Shown piece by piece: positions 26,850 to 36,422 of a stretch of 64,000 nucleotides of DNA. Made by a program: the position numbers and the translations under genes. Origin of the DNA: JBKBIP01 sp046297495. GTDB lineage: Bacteria > Planctomycetota > Planctomycetia > Gemmatales > Gemmataceae. Each line of letters opens with the position of its first letter. Within the stretch, counting starts at the first letter, position 1. The notes beneath the pieces were generated by a model. That model was given only the letters and a program-made list of their open reading frames with translations, was not told where the DNA came from and did no database searches. The stretch covers positions 1 through 64,000 of the forward strand of contig JBKBIP010000019.1 of NCBI GenBank assembly GCA_046297495.1, written 5' to 3'.

Positions 26850-27809
26850 GTGTCTCCTCATCTGTCCATTGTGATTCCCAGTCATGGCCGAGCCGATTTG
26901 CTGGCGGCCTGTTTGCGGAGCGTCGTGCGCTTCGCGCCTGGTGACACGCAAGTTTTGGTCGTGGATGATGCTTCTTCCTGTCACTGTGTCAGCACGACGG
27001 CCCGGCGCTTTGCGGGGGTGGAAGTGTTGCGGCTGCCGCGCCGGCAGGGGTTTTGCGGCGCGGTGAGCGCGGGTCTCGCCCAGGCGCGTGCCCCCATCAT
27101 CGAATTACTCAATGACGACACTGAAGTGACCGCTGGCTGGGCCGACGTGGCGCTGTCTCATTTCGCGCGTCCCGCCGTGGGGGCGGTGGCGCCGTTGGTG
27201 CTGTCGTGGTCGGCGGCGAATTCCAACACGACGCGCATCGACAGCGCCGGCGACCGCTATTACCTGGGCGGAGTCGCCGGCAAACGGGGGCATGGTCAAT
27301 TTGTGCATCACTTCGCCCCGCAAGCGGAACCGGTCTTCGGCGCCAGCGCCAGTAGCGCCTTTTATCGCCGGGAAGCGCTCGAACGGGTGGGGGGCTTACC
27401 ACGCGAGTTCGGGGCCTATTTCGAGGATGTGGACCTGTCTTTCCGCTTGCGGCGGGCTGGCTACGACATTTGCTTGGAGCCGGGCAGCCGGGTTTGGCAC
27501 CACGGTTCCGCCACGCATGGTACGACAAGCCGGGCGCTGTTGGAACAGCAATCCTTGAATGAGGAGCGCGTCTTTTGGCGCAACCTGCCCGCCGCCGCGC
27601 TGCCGCTGGCGGTGCCACGTCATCTCGCCGTGCTGCTCGGCAAGGCGGCGCGGCGCTGGCGCGAAGGGAATTTAGTTCCCTTTCTCTGTGGCCGCTTGCG
27701 CCTGGTGGCCGAGATTCCCGCCTTGCTCCGCCACCGCCGCTGGCTGCGACAATTGGGTGCCGGTGACGATTGGCGGCAATGGCGGATGGAGACGGAGTAT
27801 TGGGGGTAA
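26850..27809 (+). CDS. Family 2 glycosyltransferase, second of the pair
   Basis: I prefer GTG 26850 because ccaggaaa lies just upstream and the protein then begins at the GT2 domain (VSPHLSIVIPSHGRADLL); a TTG at 26802 is an alternative. The 319-residue protein has VLVVDDASS, LRLPRRQGFCGAVSAGL, IIELLNDDTEVTAGWADV (DDT-type Asp motif), a substrate-side segment GASASSAFYRREALERVGGL and EFGAYFEDVDLSFRLRRAGYD. It is paralogous to the preceding gene in the EDVDL motif region but divergent overall. A role in surface polysaccharide synthesis is inferred. Confidence 0.87.
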   Translation: MSPHLSIVIPSHGRADLLAACLRSVVRFAPGDTQVLVVDDASSCHCVSTTARRFAGVEVLRLPRRQGFCGAVSAGLAQARAPIIELLNDDTEVTAGWADVALSHFARPAVGAVAPLVLSWSAANSNTTRIDSAGDRYYLGGVAGKRGHGQFVHHFAPQAEPVFGASASSAFYRREALERVGGLPREFGAYFEDVDLSFRLRRAGYDICLEPGSRVWHHGSATHGTTSRALLEQQSLNEERVFWRNLPAAALPLAVPRHLAVLLGKAARRWREGNLVPFLCGRLRLVAEIPALLRHRRWLRQLGAGDDWRQWRMETEYWG

Positions 27810-27810
27810 G

Positions 27811-27832
27811 CCCGCGGCTCGACCGCTAAACG
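27811..27832 (-). repeat. Dispersed motif family E, copy 4
   Basis: cccgcggctcgaccgctaaacg is the reverse complement of the family core. It covers the stop codon of kbl and the space after the convergent glycosyltransferase gene. Confidence 0.5.
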
Positions 27833-29013
27833 ATTTTCAATTCCTGCCCCACATCGGTGAATGCCGCCACGGCCCGGTCGAGTTGGTCGGGGGTGTGGGC
27901 GGCGGAAAGTTGGATGCGGATGCGGGCTTGACCTTGCGGCACGACGGGATAGCTGAAGCCGATGACATAGATGCCGCGTTCGAGCAAACGGTCGGCCATG
28001 CGGCTGGCGAGGGCGGCATCGCCGAGCATCACCGGCAAGATCGGATGTTGGCCGGGCCGGAGCGTGAACCCGGCCTGTTCCAGGCTGCTTCGCAGCTGGC
28101 GAGCGTTGGCGTGCAGGCGGTCGCGCAAGTCCGAGCTGGACACGACCAGCTCCAACGCCTTGGTGGCAGCCAGGACGATAGGGGGCGGCAGGGCGTTGGA
28201 GAACAGATACGGCCGTGAACGCTGGCGGAGGTATTCCACCACTTCGGCGGCGGCGCAGGTGAAGCCGCCAGCAGCGCCCCCGAGCGTCTTGCCTAATGTG
28301 CTAGTAATGATGTCCACGCGCTCCAGCACTCCCAATTGTTCGGCGGTCCCCTTGCCGTTGGCTCCCAGCACCCCGGTAGCGTGACTGTCATCGACCATGA
28401 CAATCGCCTGATAGCGGTCGGCCAGGTCGCAGATGTCCGGCAGTGGGGCCAAGTCGCCATCCATCGAGAAAACCCCATCGGTGACAATTAATCGCAAGCG
28501 ACTGGCGGACGCTTCCCGCAACCCTTTTTCCAGGTCAGCCATGTCCATGTGCCGATAGCGATAGCGCTGGGCCTTGCATAGCCGAATGCCGTCGATGATG
28601 CTGGCGTGGTTCAGCTCATCGCTTAGCACGGTGTCTTGCTCATTGAGAATCGTTTCAAACAGTCCGCCGTTGGCATCCCAACACGAGCTATAGAGAATGG
28701 CATCGTCCTTGCCCAAAAACTGCGCGACGGCAGTTTCGAGCTGCTTGTGCAATTCTTGCGTGCCGCAGATGAACCGCACCGAGGCCATGCCGTAGCCGTA
28801 GTGCCGCAATCCTTCGTGGGCGGCTTCCACGATGGCCGGATGGTTCGCCAGCCCCAGGTAATTGTTGGCGCAAAAGTTGATGACCTCCCGATCCCCGACG
28901 CGGATGGCGGAACCTTGCGGCCCTTGCAAGACGCGCTCGCTTTTGTACAGTCCCTGGGCGCGCAGCTCGTCCAGCTGGGCCCGTGACAATTCGCGTAGTT
29001 TGGTGATGCTCAT
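27826..29013 (-). CDS. kbl: Glycine C-acetyltransferase (2-amino-3-ketobutyrate CoA ligase)
   Basis: I start at ATG 29013 (MSITKLRELSRAQLDELRAQ), with agga about ten bases upstream; this gives 395 residues, matching the usual length near 398. It is an alpha-oxoamine synthase with PLP fold type I: NFCANNYLGLANHP, GYGMASVRFICGTQELHKQL, DELNHASIIDG, VDDSHATGVLG and the PLP-lysine segment STLGKTLGGAAGG. The enzyme converts 2-amino-3-oxobutanoate and CoA to glycine and acetyl-CoA after threonine dehydrogenase. No tdh gene is adjacent. Related enzymes (BioF, serine palmitoyltransferase) share the fold, but the motifs fit Kbl best. Confidence 0.9.
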   Translation of the reverse strand: MSITKLRELSRAQLDELRAQGLYKSERVLQGPQGSAIRVGDREVINFCANNYLGLANHPAIVEAAHEGLRHYGYGMASVRFICGTQELHKQLETAVAQFLGKDDAILYSSCWDANGGLFETILNEQDTVLSDELNHASIIDGIRLCKAQRYRYRHMDMADLEKGLREASASRLRLIVTDGVFSMDGDLAPLPDICDLADRYQAIVMVDDSHATGVLGANGKGTAEQLGVLERVDIITSTLGKTLGGAAGGFTCAAAEVVEYLRQRSRPYLFSNALPPPIVLAATKALELVVSSSDLRDRLHANARQLRSSLEQAGFTLRPGQHPILPVMLGDAALASRMADRLLERGIYVIGFSYPVVPQGQARIRIQLSAAHTPDQLDRAVAAFTDVGQELKIV

Positions 29014-29315
29014 GGGGTACATCCTGAAGAAAGAGGGAATGGAATGACCGTGTTTCAATAGTTGCACTATAGCCGACGGTTGGTGATTCTTGGGATGGAT
29101 CGGTTTGCGCACGCCGCCGATTCCTCGCGCGAAACGATCCTTTTATCATCCCAATCCGGAAGTTATGATTCGACATTTCCTGCAATTTTAGAAATCCATT
29201 TGCCTACCTCAAATAACGAGTTCATAATGATTTCATCATCTCGCCTCGCGTCCGAACACTTCGCCATTGACATCCAGCATTCGTACTGGTCATCGCTCGT
29301 GGGAAACAATTGCCG
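29014..29315. other. Divergent spacer between kbl and the PilZ gene
   Basis: About 300 bp without a gene, AT-richer than its surroundings. It carries family D copy 1 at 29096-29140 and presumably both promoters. Confidence 0.5.
29096..29140. repeat. Dispersed palindrome family D, copy 1
   Basis: ggatcggtttgcgcac pairs with gcgcgaaacgatcc. It is the most diverged of six copies that share the core ATCGTTTCGCGC. Confidence 0.6.
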
Positions 29316-29849
29316 ATGGATTCTGGGGAGCACCTTCGTCAACAAGCCGATCAATTATTGATCCAGGTGGAAACTTTACAACGGACGGTCGCCCAACTCT
29401 ATGTGGCGTTGCAACGTCACCGGGAAGCCGTGGCCCAGCACGTTCGCCGCGCGACGGCGTCAGCCACCGCTGGGCCAAAAACCGAGGCGCTGGCCTCACC
29501 GCCGACCACGGCGCCATCCGTGGTGGACCGGCGCGCGGCGCCGCGCCATTCCGCCAACCAAGTCGTGATCGAGTTGGTCAGCGTGATGGATGATGCGAAA
29601 CCCTTCGCGGGTTGGGTACTGGATTATTCGGCGGGGGGCTTGGGGCTGTTAGTCGATAAAAAAATTCCCATCGGCACCTATTTGAATCTGCGCCCTCATC
29701 AAGCTCCGCTCAAATCGAAAAGCCGCGAAGCGGAAGTCAAGAACTGCCAGCCGTACCTCGATGGCTACCGCATCGGCTGCCAGCTGGAGCAAGAATTATC
29801 AGCGGATGATTTGCGCTTCTTTGGCTTGACCCCAAGGACGAGTAGTTGA
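29316..29849 (+). CDS. PilZ domain protein with N-terminal coiled coil
   Basis: ATG 29316 (MDSGEHLRQQADQLL) is preferred over TTG 29310. The protein has 177 residues. The first 45 form a helical heptad region (QADQLLIQVETLQRTVAQLY), then an Ala/Thr-rich linker. The C-terminal PilZ domain has the c-di-GMP binding motifs RRAAPRH (R-x3-R type) and DYSAGGLGL (D/N-x-S-x2-G), then IGTYLNLRP and IGCQLE. The key Arg, Asp, Ser and Gly residues are kept, so c-di-GMP binding is likely. The regulated partner is unknown; the glycosyltransferase pair is nearby but not in the same transcript. Confidence 0.85.
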   Translation: MDSGEHLRQQADQLLIQVETLQRTVAQLYVALQRHREAVAQHVRRATASATAGPKTEALASPPTTAPSVVDRRAAPRHSANQVVIELVSVMDDAKPFAGWVLDYSAGGLGLLVDKKIPIGTYLNLRPHQAPLKSKSREAEVKNCQPYLDGYRIGCQLEQELSADDLRFFGLTPRTSS

Positions 29850-29861
29850 GGGAAGCCTAAA

Positions 29862-29892
29862 CCCAAGCCGGCCGCACGGCGACCGGCTTGGG
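29862..29892. terminator. Bidirectional terminator-like hairpin
   Basis: CCCAAGCCGG (29862-29871) pairs perfectly with CCGGCTTGGG (29883-29892) between the convergent PilZ and Pro-rich protein genes. There is no long T-run on either side. Confidence 0.55.
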
Positions 29893-29917
29893 GAAACAAG
29901 GCATGAACGCACTGGCC

Positions 29918-32779
29918 TCACGGTTTCTCTGTCTCGCTTGGTGACATCGCTTCCAGCGCTTTCAGGGCTGCCGCCGCTTCTTGGCGGACGCGCGGGTCAT
30001 TGTCGGACTGGAGACCTTGCACGGCTTCCCGTACCTGGGGCGTATAGACCTTCAAATGGACCAAGCTCCGAATGCAAGCACACCGCACCGTGGCCGCTGC
30101 ATCTTCCTGGGCAGTCTTGAGCAAAGCCTGGACGACCTCTTTTTGGGCAGCGTCGGCTTGTTGTCCCAGACTCTCGGCGGCCCATTCTCGATGGGTGGGA
30201 TAGATGGCCGAACGCAGCGTTTGGAGCAACGGTTGCAGGTTCCCGCCTCGATCCGTCACGGACTGACGACCGGCAGAGGCGACAGGTTGGCCCAGCGGCG
30301 CCAGCTGATAACCGACTTGCATGATCGGTCCCCCTTGTGGCGGATACATCGGGACTGGCAGGCGTGGCATGGTGGAGGACGACCCGGCGAAGGGGAATCG
30401 TCCTGCCTTGGCCGTCGCGTTGGCCGGATACATCTGAGGCATTCTGGGGCCATGACCGTAAGGCGGAACGGGGCCGACACCATATCCCGGCGGCATCGGA
30501 AGCATTCCGGCTGATGCATAAGGGGGCATCGGGCCATAAGGAGACATGGTCGCCATCGCCATGTGCGGCGGCAGCGGGCCGTATGGGGGCATGGCCGCCA
30601 TGCCGGCTTGAGCGTAAGGGGGCAGCGGGCCGTATGGGGGCATGGCTGCCATCGCCATGTGCGGCGGCAGCGGGCCGTTGGGGCTTTGCGGCGGCCGGAT
30701 GCGGCGCATCTGAGCCATCGCAGGGCCAGAATAATTGAACACCGATTCCGGTTGAATGGGGCTCACGGGCGTGGTGAAGGCATTGGCGAACATCTTTTCT
30801 GGCGACACGGGCTTACCGCAGTGGAAAGCGTTTCCCAGCCCGGCATCCTGGTCCGCTTGTTCCTGAACGATGGCTTGCGGGTCTCCTTCGGCGAAGGCGT
30901 TCAGGCGGTCGCCGCGCGTCATCGGCGTCGGCACTGCGGCTCGGATGGGCTGAGGCGGTTGTGGAATGTTCGGTTGCGGCGGCAGCGGGGGACGTGGTGC
31001 GGTATTCGAGGAATTGGTAAAGATCGGAACGGGCACATACACGACCCGCGTGGGCACTGTTTCCCGCGCCGTCGTCTCGGTGGCAGGCGGACCTTGAGCG
31101 GGTTTATCGGAGGTTTTCGCCGGTTCCGGCTTCTTGGGCTTCTCCTGGACCGATGCGACCTGTTCGGGTTTCTTGACGGCGACTTCTTCCTTCTTCTCCT
31201 CTTTCACCCGCGAAAACGATTTGGGCTGACACAACGGATCATCCTTGTCTTTCTTCGCTTGGGGCAATTCGTTGGGGGGAGTTGTGGCCGTGAACAGCGA
31301 GAAAATAGTCTTGGAGTTGTTCGCGTCCTTCGGTTCGACTTTCGTGGAGCGCGCGGTTTCGGTTGGTTCGCTGGAGTTCAGCCCCTGCCGCATACGTTGG
31401 AAGAATCCCTCACGCGAGGAAGGCTCCTCTTCTTTCTTCGCCGTTTTGATCTCCGCCGGTCCCATCGGCAGCTGAAGTGGCGGCGTTATCCGCTTGACCA
31501 GCGACGGTTTCTCCGCCGAGCCAAATGGATTTCCTCTTACAGGTGGTTCCAAGGCGATCACGCGCGCCGGCGCGATTTCCTGTGGTTGCGGTTTGGATGC
31601 CGCTGGCCTGTCCACGATGTTGAGCGGGACGGCCTTCACGACGGGGACGGGCGGGGTGGTTGCTTGAGTTTCGTGGCCGCGTGCGAGTCCCCACGATTGC
31701 CGCCAATCGCTCGGCTGCGCCACTTCCACGACTGCTTTGACGCGCGGCGGCGCGGAAGCGAACTCTGGCTCGTATTCCGAGCAGGGGAGCATCGGCCCCG
31801 CGTTAGGGGAGAGGCACTGATTGCGGCGGAACAACCGGCTCAGCAGCGGCGCGTGGTCGCGCGGCGTGGCGGAGCCGGCAAGGTCCACGTTCGGGACAGG
31901 CATCGCCAATGGGGCCTGACATTCCTCGCAGGTTTCGCACATCGGACCACCGGGGATGGCATGTCGGCCCCGGCTAAAAAAGCGACACGCCGCCTCGCTG
32001 AGCTTTTCCCCCAGCGGGACGCAGCGTTCGCACGTCATGATGCGCATGCCAGGACCTTCCAAGATGGTCATGATTTCGCCACTGGCGAGGTCTTGGACTT
32101 CGTGCGCGATCTCGCCCGTGGGCATGGTGAAGGTACGCAGCACTTTGCACTGCTGCTCTGGCTTACCGGCCTCCTGCACGCACAAGATGCGATCGCCGGG
32201 ATAGGCCAGGATCGGTTTTGGCGTTGGGGTCGCTTCCTCTCCCGCTGTGGGCGGTTCCTTCTGGGTTTGGGTCGGTGACTCCACCACGGAAGACGGCAAC
32301 CGCGAAGGCGGCCCGTTGCCCGCTGACGGGATGACCGCCGGCGCGTTCATCGGTGTCCGGGGTGGCTGAGTAGAGGTCTGAACCAGCGGCGGAGCATTGG
32401 CAACCGGCGCGACATGCCTAGCCTTGGGGATCGAAGCAGCGTTTGGCGAGGGAGAAGGAGCTACCGGGGAGCCGGTGGAATGAAACACCTGCTTCGGTGT
32501 CACGATCGCGCTAGGGGCGTTGCCGCTCTCGGGAGAATTCACGATGGTCATGACTTCCCCGGAGCGCACGTCTCGCACGCGCTGGACGACATCACCATTG
32601 GGCAAGGTCCAGGAAGAGAGGATTTGGCACTGTTGCGGCGGTTGGCCGGCTTCCCGCACGGTGATCATGGGGCCTACGCCGGACGAGTGCGGCGGCGTGG
32701 GCGCGGCTTGCTGGCCCAGCGTTCCGCCCACCCATGCCAGCGTTAGGGTAAAGGCAATCGACCATTGATATTGAAACAT
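29918..32779 (-). CDS. Large secreted modular protein: duplicated domain, Cys motif, Pro-rich repeats, HEAT-like C-terminus
   Basis: I start at ATG 32779, which has aaggag upstream and gives a signal peptide (FQYQWSIAFTLTLAWVGGTL). The 953-residue protein has two related 50-residue modules: ITVREAGQPPQQCQIL...MTIVNSPESG and ILCVQEAGKPEQQCKVL...MTILEGPG. After the second comes a Cys cluster (CERC, then CETCEEC, six Cys in about 35 residues). A long Pro/Lys/Glu-rich stretch and an array of MPPYGPLPP-type units (nt about 30480-30690) follow. The C-terminal 90 residues look like HEAT repeats (REWAAESLGQQADAAQKEVV; DPRVRQEAAAALKALEAM). No known full-length family is recognised. A scaffold role outside the cytoplasm is inferred. 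Confidence 0.75.
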   Translation of the reverse strand: MFQYQWSIAFTLTLAWVGGTLGQQAAPTPPHSSGVGPMITVREAGQPPQQCQILSSWTLPNGDVVQRVRDVRSGEVMTIVNSPESGNAPSAIVTPKQVFHSTGSPVAPSPSPNAASIPKARHVAPVANAPPLVQTSTQPPRTPMNAPAVIPSAGNGPPSRLPSSVVESPTQTQKEPPTAGEEATPTPKPILAYPGDRILCVQEAGKPEQQCKVLRTFTMPTGEIAHEVQDLASGEIMTILEGPGMRIMTCERCVPLGEKLSEAACRFFSRGRHAIPGGPMCETCEECQAPLAMPVPNVDLAGSATPRDHAPLLSRLFRRNQCLSPNAGPMLPCSEYEPEFASAPPRVKAVVEVAQPSDWRQSWGLARGHETQATTPPVPVVKAVPLNIVDRPAASKPQPQEIAPARVIALEPPVRGNPFGSAEKPSLVKRITPPLQLPMGPAEIKTAKKEEEPSSREGFFQRMRQGLNSSEPTETARSTKVEPKDANNSKTIFSLFTATTPPNELPQAKKDKDDPLCQPKSFSRVKEEKKEEVAVKKPEQVASVQEKPKKPEPAKTSDKPAQGPPATETTARETVPTRVVYVPVPIFTNSSNTAPRPPLPPQPNIPQPPQPIRAAVPTPMTRGDRLNAFAEGDPQAIVQEQADQDAGLGNAFHCGKPVSPEKMFANAFTTPVSPIQPESVFNYSGPAMAQMRRIRPPQSPNGPLPPHMAMAAMPPYGPLPPYAQAGMAAMPPYGPLPPHMAMATMSPYGPMPPYASAGMLPMPPGYGVGPVPPYGHGPRMPQMYPANATAKAGRFPFAGSSSTMPRLPVPMYPPQGGPIMQVGYQLAPLGQPVASAGRQSVTDRGGNLQPLLQTLRSAIYPTHREWAAESLGQQADAAQKEVVQALLKTAQEDAAATVRCACIRSLVHLKVYTPQVREAVQGLQSDNDPRVRQEAAAALKALEAMSPSETEKP
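30480..30690 (-). repeat. In-frame Met/Pro/Tyr/Gly-rich repeats
   Basis: The units are variants of MPPYGPLPPHMAMA and MPPYGPLPPYAQAG, repeated about five times with near-identical DNA (cgtatgggggcatgg recurs). Confidence 0.75.
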
Positions 32780-33320
32780 GGAATGGGTCTCCTTTCCGCG
32801 CTCACGGCGTCCCGGCTGATACTTCATTTTTGGGACATTCTGTTGTTCATTTATCGGTTGCACGGATACTGTGCATCAGTCGGAGTTTGGCGAAGGAAAC
32901 AAAAACACCGCTTTCGCGCGGGTTGCGATTGAGTGGTAACAGGAGAGGGGGGCTTGAAAAGATTCGACCCTGGCGGTTTTGTTCATGCTGGTCAGTCGGT
33001 TTCCATAATCTTTTGCGCCATGACAGGTCGCGGACAAGGTGAACCACGGATTACTGATATCAGCTGGCGCGAGCCGGATGGCGATGATCTCCCCTGACGT
33101 TTGGTAGGAGTACGGCACGGACAATCTGGGATATTCGGGTTGGCAATAGATATTGGATTGTTATGGGGTAAATTGGTTAATTCTTGACCCGGCGTGTGAC
33201 GATCACAAGAATGAATTATTGCAAGGAATCGGCCAATCTCCCTATTGCGAACCAATGGCCATCGATACCGATAAAGCCTGATGCTCCATCAGCGACGCCC
33301 GCCGGAGAGGTCCGTACCTC
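32780..33320. other. Intergenic region, nothing recognised
   Basis: This 540-bp divergent spacer between the modular secreted protein and the CMD-family gene has no convincing gene, palindrome or known repeat. It is AT-richer than the coding DNA around it. Confidence 0.5.
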
Positions 33321-33710
33321 ATGAGTAATTCCGAACGCTATCAACGTGGCCTGGAGGTGCTCCGCCAAATGCTCGGTCCGGACGAGGCGGAACGCACGCT
33401 GCGAACCTGGCAAACCATCTCCCCGGAATTCGCCCAATATGTCCTGGAATTCGTGGCCGGCGACATCTGGCATCGGCCTCAGCTCGGCCGCCAGCACAAA
33501 AGCCTGGTGACGATTGCCGTGCTGGCGGCGTTGGGCCGGCCTCTGGCTCTGAACTTGAATCTACGCATGGCCTTGAACAACGGCGTTAGCAGGCAAGACA
33601 TCGTGGAAACGCTGCTACAAATCGCGCCCTACGCCGGTTTCCCCGCCTGTTGGGAAGGTCTGGCGGCTGCTCAACAAGTATTTCAGGAAATCGACGCCCA
33701 ACAAACCTAA
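33321..33710 (+). CDS. Carboxymuconolactone decarboxylase (CMD) family protein
   Basis: The 129-residue protein matches the PcaC-like CMD family over its length: YQRGLEVLRQMLGPDEAERTL, HKSLVTIAVLAALGR, LNLRMALNNGVSRQDIVETL and AYAGFPA-type APYAGFPACWEGL. The catalytic His of PcaC in the HxR segment appears here as Asn (NLNLR), and the peroxidase CxxC of AhpD-like members is absent. Decarboxylase activity is therefore doubtful, and a related hydrolytic or binding role is possible. It is followed by the beta-helix gene only 39 bp later, which may share its transcript. Confidence 0.82.
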   Translation: MSNSERYQRGLEVLRQMLGPDEAERTLRTWQTISPEFAQYVLEFVAGDIWHRPQLGRQHKSLVTIAVLAALGRPLALNLNLRMALNNGVSRQDIVETLLQIAPYAGFPACWEGLAAAQQVFQEIDAQQT

Positions 33711-33749
33711 TTTCCACCTGTCTCTTCACGGATGAGGAGCAAAGGCATC

Positions 33750-36368
33750 ATGCTGTTCGCTTGGATGCGCCGCTGGCTGACCAAAGGGGCCGTCATCCCC
33801 GCTCGTCGCTCGCGCAAACGGTCGATCCGCTTTCGGCCAGGGCTGGAAGCGTTGGAAGATCGAACCTTGATGGCCACGAACTTATATGTGGCGACCACCG
33901 GCAACGATGGGATTGGCGACGGCTCCTTGACGAAGCCCTACGCCACCTTGGCGAAAGCGTTGAGCACCGCTCAGGACGGCGACACCATCTACTTGCGCGG
34001 CGGCACCTACGCCGGCGGCGTCTCCGTGAATGTTCCCAACCTGACCTTGGCCTCGTATCCAGGCGAATGGGCCATCATCAGCGCTCCCGTCTGGGACAGC
34101 TCCATCCCGCACACCCTGCGCTTCGACATCAACGCTTCCGGCGGCAAGCTGCAGCGCCTCGAAATCGTCGGTGGTTATTACTACACGGTCAAGCTGGAAA
34201 CCACCTGGAACTGGGGGCTGCCCACGCGCTGGGGAGCCAGCAACATCCTCATCGAAGATTGCAAGCTTCATGACAGCGGCCGCGACATCATCAAGATCAC
34301 GCCGGGTTGCAATGATGTCATCATTCGCCGTTGTGAGATTTACAACTCCGGCAAACGGGACAAGAGTAACGCCGAAGGCATCGACAATGTCAATGGCTCC
34401 AACATGGTGGTGCAGGATTGTTACATCTACAACATCGCCACCACCGGAATTTACTTCAAGGGGGGAGCACGCAACGTCGTCATCGAACGCAATCTGATCA
34501 TCAATGCCGGCCTGGGCGGCATCTTCGTGGGATTTGACACCGATCTGGAATGGTTCGACGTGGAAACCAACCCGATGCTGTATGAGAGCATCGACGCCGT
34601 GATTCGCAACAATATCATTCGCAACACGGCGGGGGCCGGCATTGGCGTTTACGCCTCCTTGCGGCCCCAGATCGCCCACAACACGCTCATCGATGTGGCC
34701 CAGAACATCCAAGCCGGCGTGCTCATCGACAAGATCGATCACTGGATTTCCTTGCAGGAGCCATCCCGGCGGACGCGAGCGGCGGATGTTGCCTTCATCA
34801 ACAATATCGTCACGCAGTCCGCCAACAGCTCGCGCCCCATGATCACGGTGCGTCAGGATAGCGTAGCTGGCCCCCTCCTGTTCAGCAACAACCGTTATTA
34901 TGACATGAGTGGGCCGGCGCGGTTTGAATTTCATCTGGTCACCACCAGCACCGGGCGCGTGGGTTTCACGCAATGGCAATCGTTGTTGGGGGGCGACGGC
35001 GGCTCCTCGGAAGGGGACCCGCTGTTGAATTCGCAATATCATCTCAGCGCCGGCAGTCCCGCGATTGATGCTGGGCTGCCGTTGAGCTGGGTGACGGACG
35101 ACTATGACGGCAACCCACGAACGGGGGCGCCAGACATCGGCGCCGACGAATACGGCGCGGGGCCGGCCCTGCCGACGCCGCCCCCTTGGGGGACGATTGG
35201 CACCGGGCAGGGGACGACGCAGCCATCCGCCGTCAGCACCATCCAATTTTCCGCCACCGAGTACATTGTCAGCGAAGGGGCAGGGCGCGCCACCATCACC
35301 GTCACCCGCTCCGGCGACTTGTCCGCCAGCGCCACAGTGCGCTACGCCGTGAGCGATGGGACGGCTCGGGCGGGGAGTGATTACGTCGCTACTTCGGGGA
35401 CCATCTGGTTTGGGGCAGGACAAACGACGCAGACGTTTCACATTCCCTTGATCGACGACGACATCCCTGAAAACGATGAGACGGTTCACCTGTCGCTCAG
35501 CAATCCGAGCAGCAACGCCGTCTTGGGCACGCGCGCCACGGCGCGGCTCACTATCTTAGATGACGATGTCGCTCTGCCGCCGCCATCCCCGCCGCCTGAT
35601 CTAGCAACCACGGATCCAGCCCGCGTCCAGTTCGCGGCAGCGGAATACAGCGTTACTGAAGGGACCTATTCAGCCACCATCACGGTGATCCGCACCGGCG
35701 ACGTCTCCACCAGCGTGACCGTCCGCTTCGCCACCCGCGATGGCACCGCCACCGCAGGGTTGGATTACGTGGCAACATCCGGTGTTCTGTGGATCGCACC
35801 CGGCGTCACGACCCAGACGTTCCGCGTGGCCATCATCGACGACCAGCTGGTCGAACCGAGCGAAACCGTGCTGCTCACTTTGTCCAGTCCCACGGAGGCC
35901 ACGCTGGGCAGCCAACACACGGCGATCCTCACCATTCTGGATAATGACACGCCGGCCAGCGGTTCCGATTCTCCCGCCAGTCCCACGAACGGCACACCGC
36001 CCCCCCCACCGCCGCCTTCGCCGGGCCCTGGCCCCGCTATCGTGGAATTCAGCCTTTGGGCCTATACCGTCAGCGAGTCGGCCATCGCCGCCGTCATCAC
36101 GGTGGTGCGCAGTGGGGATACTTCCACCAGCGTCACGGTACAATTCGCCACGCGCGATTATACGGCCTTCGCCGGTTCTGATTACGTGGCCACTGTCGGC
36201 ACGCTCTGGATTCCCCCCGGCGCGACCAGCGGCACCTTCAAGGTGCCGATCATCAATGACACCATCCCGGAACCCAAGGAGGCGTTATGGCTCATCCTGA
36301 GCAATCCCACCAACGCTAAATTGGGGAGCAAGAAGGAAGTATTCTTGAATATCCTGGATGACGATTAA
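33750..36368 (+). CDS. Extracellular right-handed beta-helix protein with three Calx-beta domains and LEALEDR motif
   Basis: I start at ATG 33750 because gaggag lies 11-16 bases upstream; ATG 33732 is also possible. The 872-residue protein starts with a basic segment and LEALEDRTLM (about residues 33-42), a motif found at the N-terminus of many planctomycete extracellular proteins. Residues about 45-450 form a parallel beta-helix (LYVATTGNDGIGDGSLTKPY, ILIEDCKLHDSG, VVQDCYIYNIATTGIYFKGG, then SPAIDAGLP and DIGADEYG). Three Calx-beta domains follow (each with YSVTEG/ATITVxRSGD, GTAxAGxDYVATSGT and ILDDD), joined by Pro-rich linkers. Calx-beta domains bind calcium. A polysaccharide-binding or lyase role is possible, but no catalytic residues can be fixed. 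Confidence 0.85.
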   Translation: MLFAWMRRWLTKGAVIPARRSRKRSIRFRPGLEALEDRTLMATNLYVATTGNDGIGDGSLTKPYATLAKALSTAQDGDTIYLRGGTYAGGVSVNVPNLTLASYPGEWAIISAPVWDSSIPHTLRFDINASGGKLQRLEIVGGYYYTVKLETTWNWGLPTRWGASNILIEDCKLHDSGRDIIKITPGCNDVIIRRCEIYNSGKRDKSNAEGIDNVNGSNMVVQDCYIYNIATTGIYFKGGARNVVIERNLIINAGLGGIFVGFDTDLEWFDVETNPMLYESIDAVIRNNIIRNTAGAGIGVYASLRPQIAHNTLIDVAQNIQAGVLIDKIDHWISLQEPSRRTRAADVAFINNIVTQSANSSRPMITVRQDSVAGPLLFSNNRYYDMSGPARFEFHLVTTSTGRVGFTQWQSLLGGDGGSSEGDPLLNSQYHLSAGSPAIDAGLPLSWVTDDYDGNPRTGAPDIGADEYGAGPALPTPPPWGTIGTGQGTTQPSAVSTIQFSATEYIVSEGAGRATITVTRSGDLSASATVRYAVSDGTARAGSDYVATSGTIWFGAGQTTQTFHIPLIDDDIPENDETVHLSLSNPSSNAVLGTRATARLTILDDDVALPPPSPPPDLATTDPARVQFAAAEYSVTEGTYSATITVIRTGDVSTSVTVRFATRDGTATAGLDYVATSGVLWIAPGVTTQTFRVAIIDDQLVEPSETVLLTLSSPTEATLGSQHTAILTILDNDTPASGSDSPASPTNGTPPPPPPPSPGPGPAIVEFSLWAYTVSESAIAAVITVVRSGDTSTSVTVQFATRDYTAFAGSDYVATVGTLWIPPGATSGTFKVPIINDTIPEPKEALWLILSNPTNAKLGSKKEVFLNILDDD

Positions 36369-36422
36369 AGGATGGTGAGTGATGAATAGTGGGCCGGATT
36401 TTCAAACTGCCGCCTGCCAACC

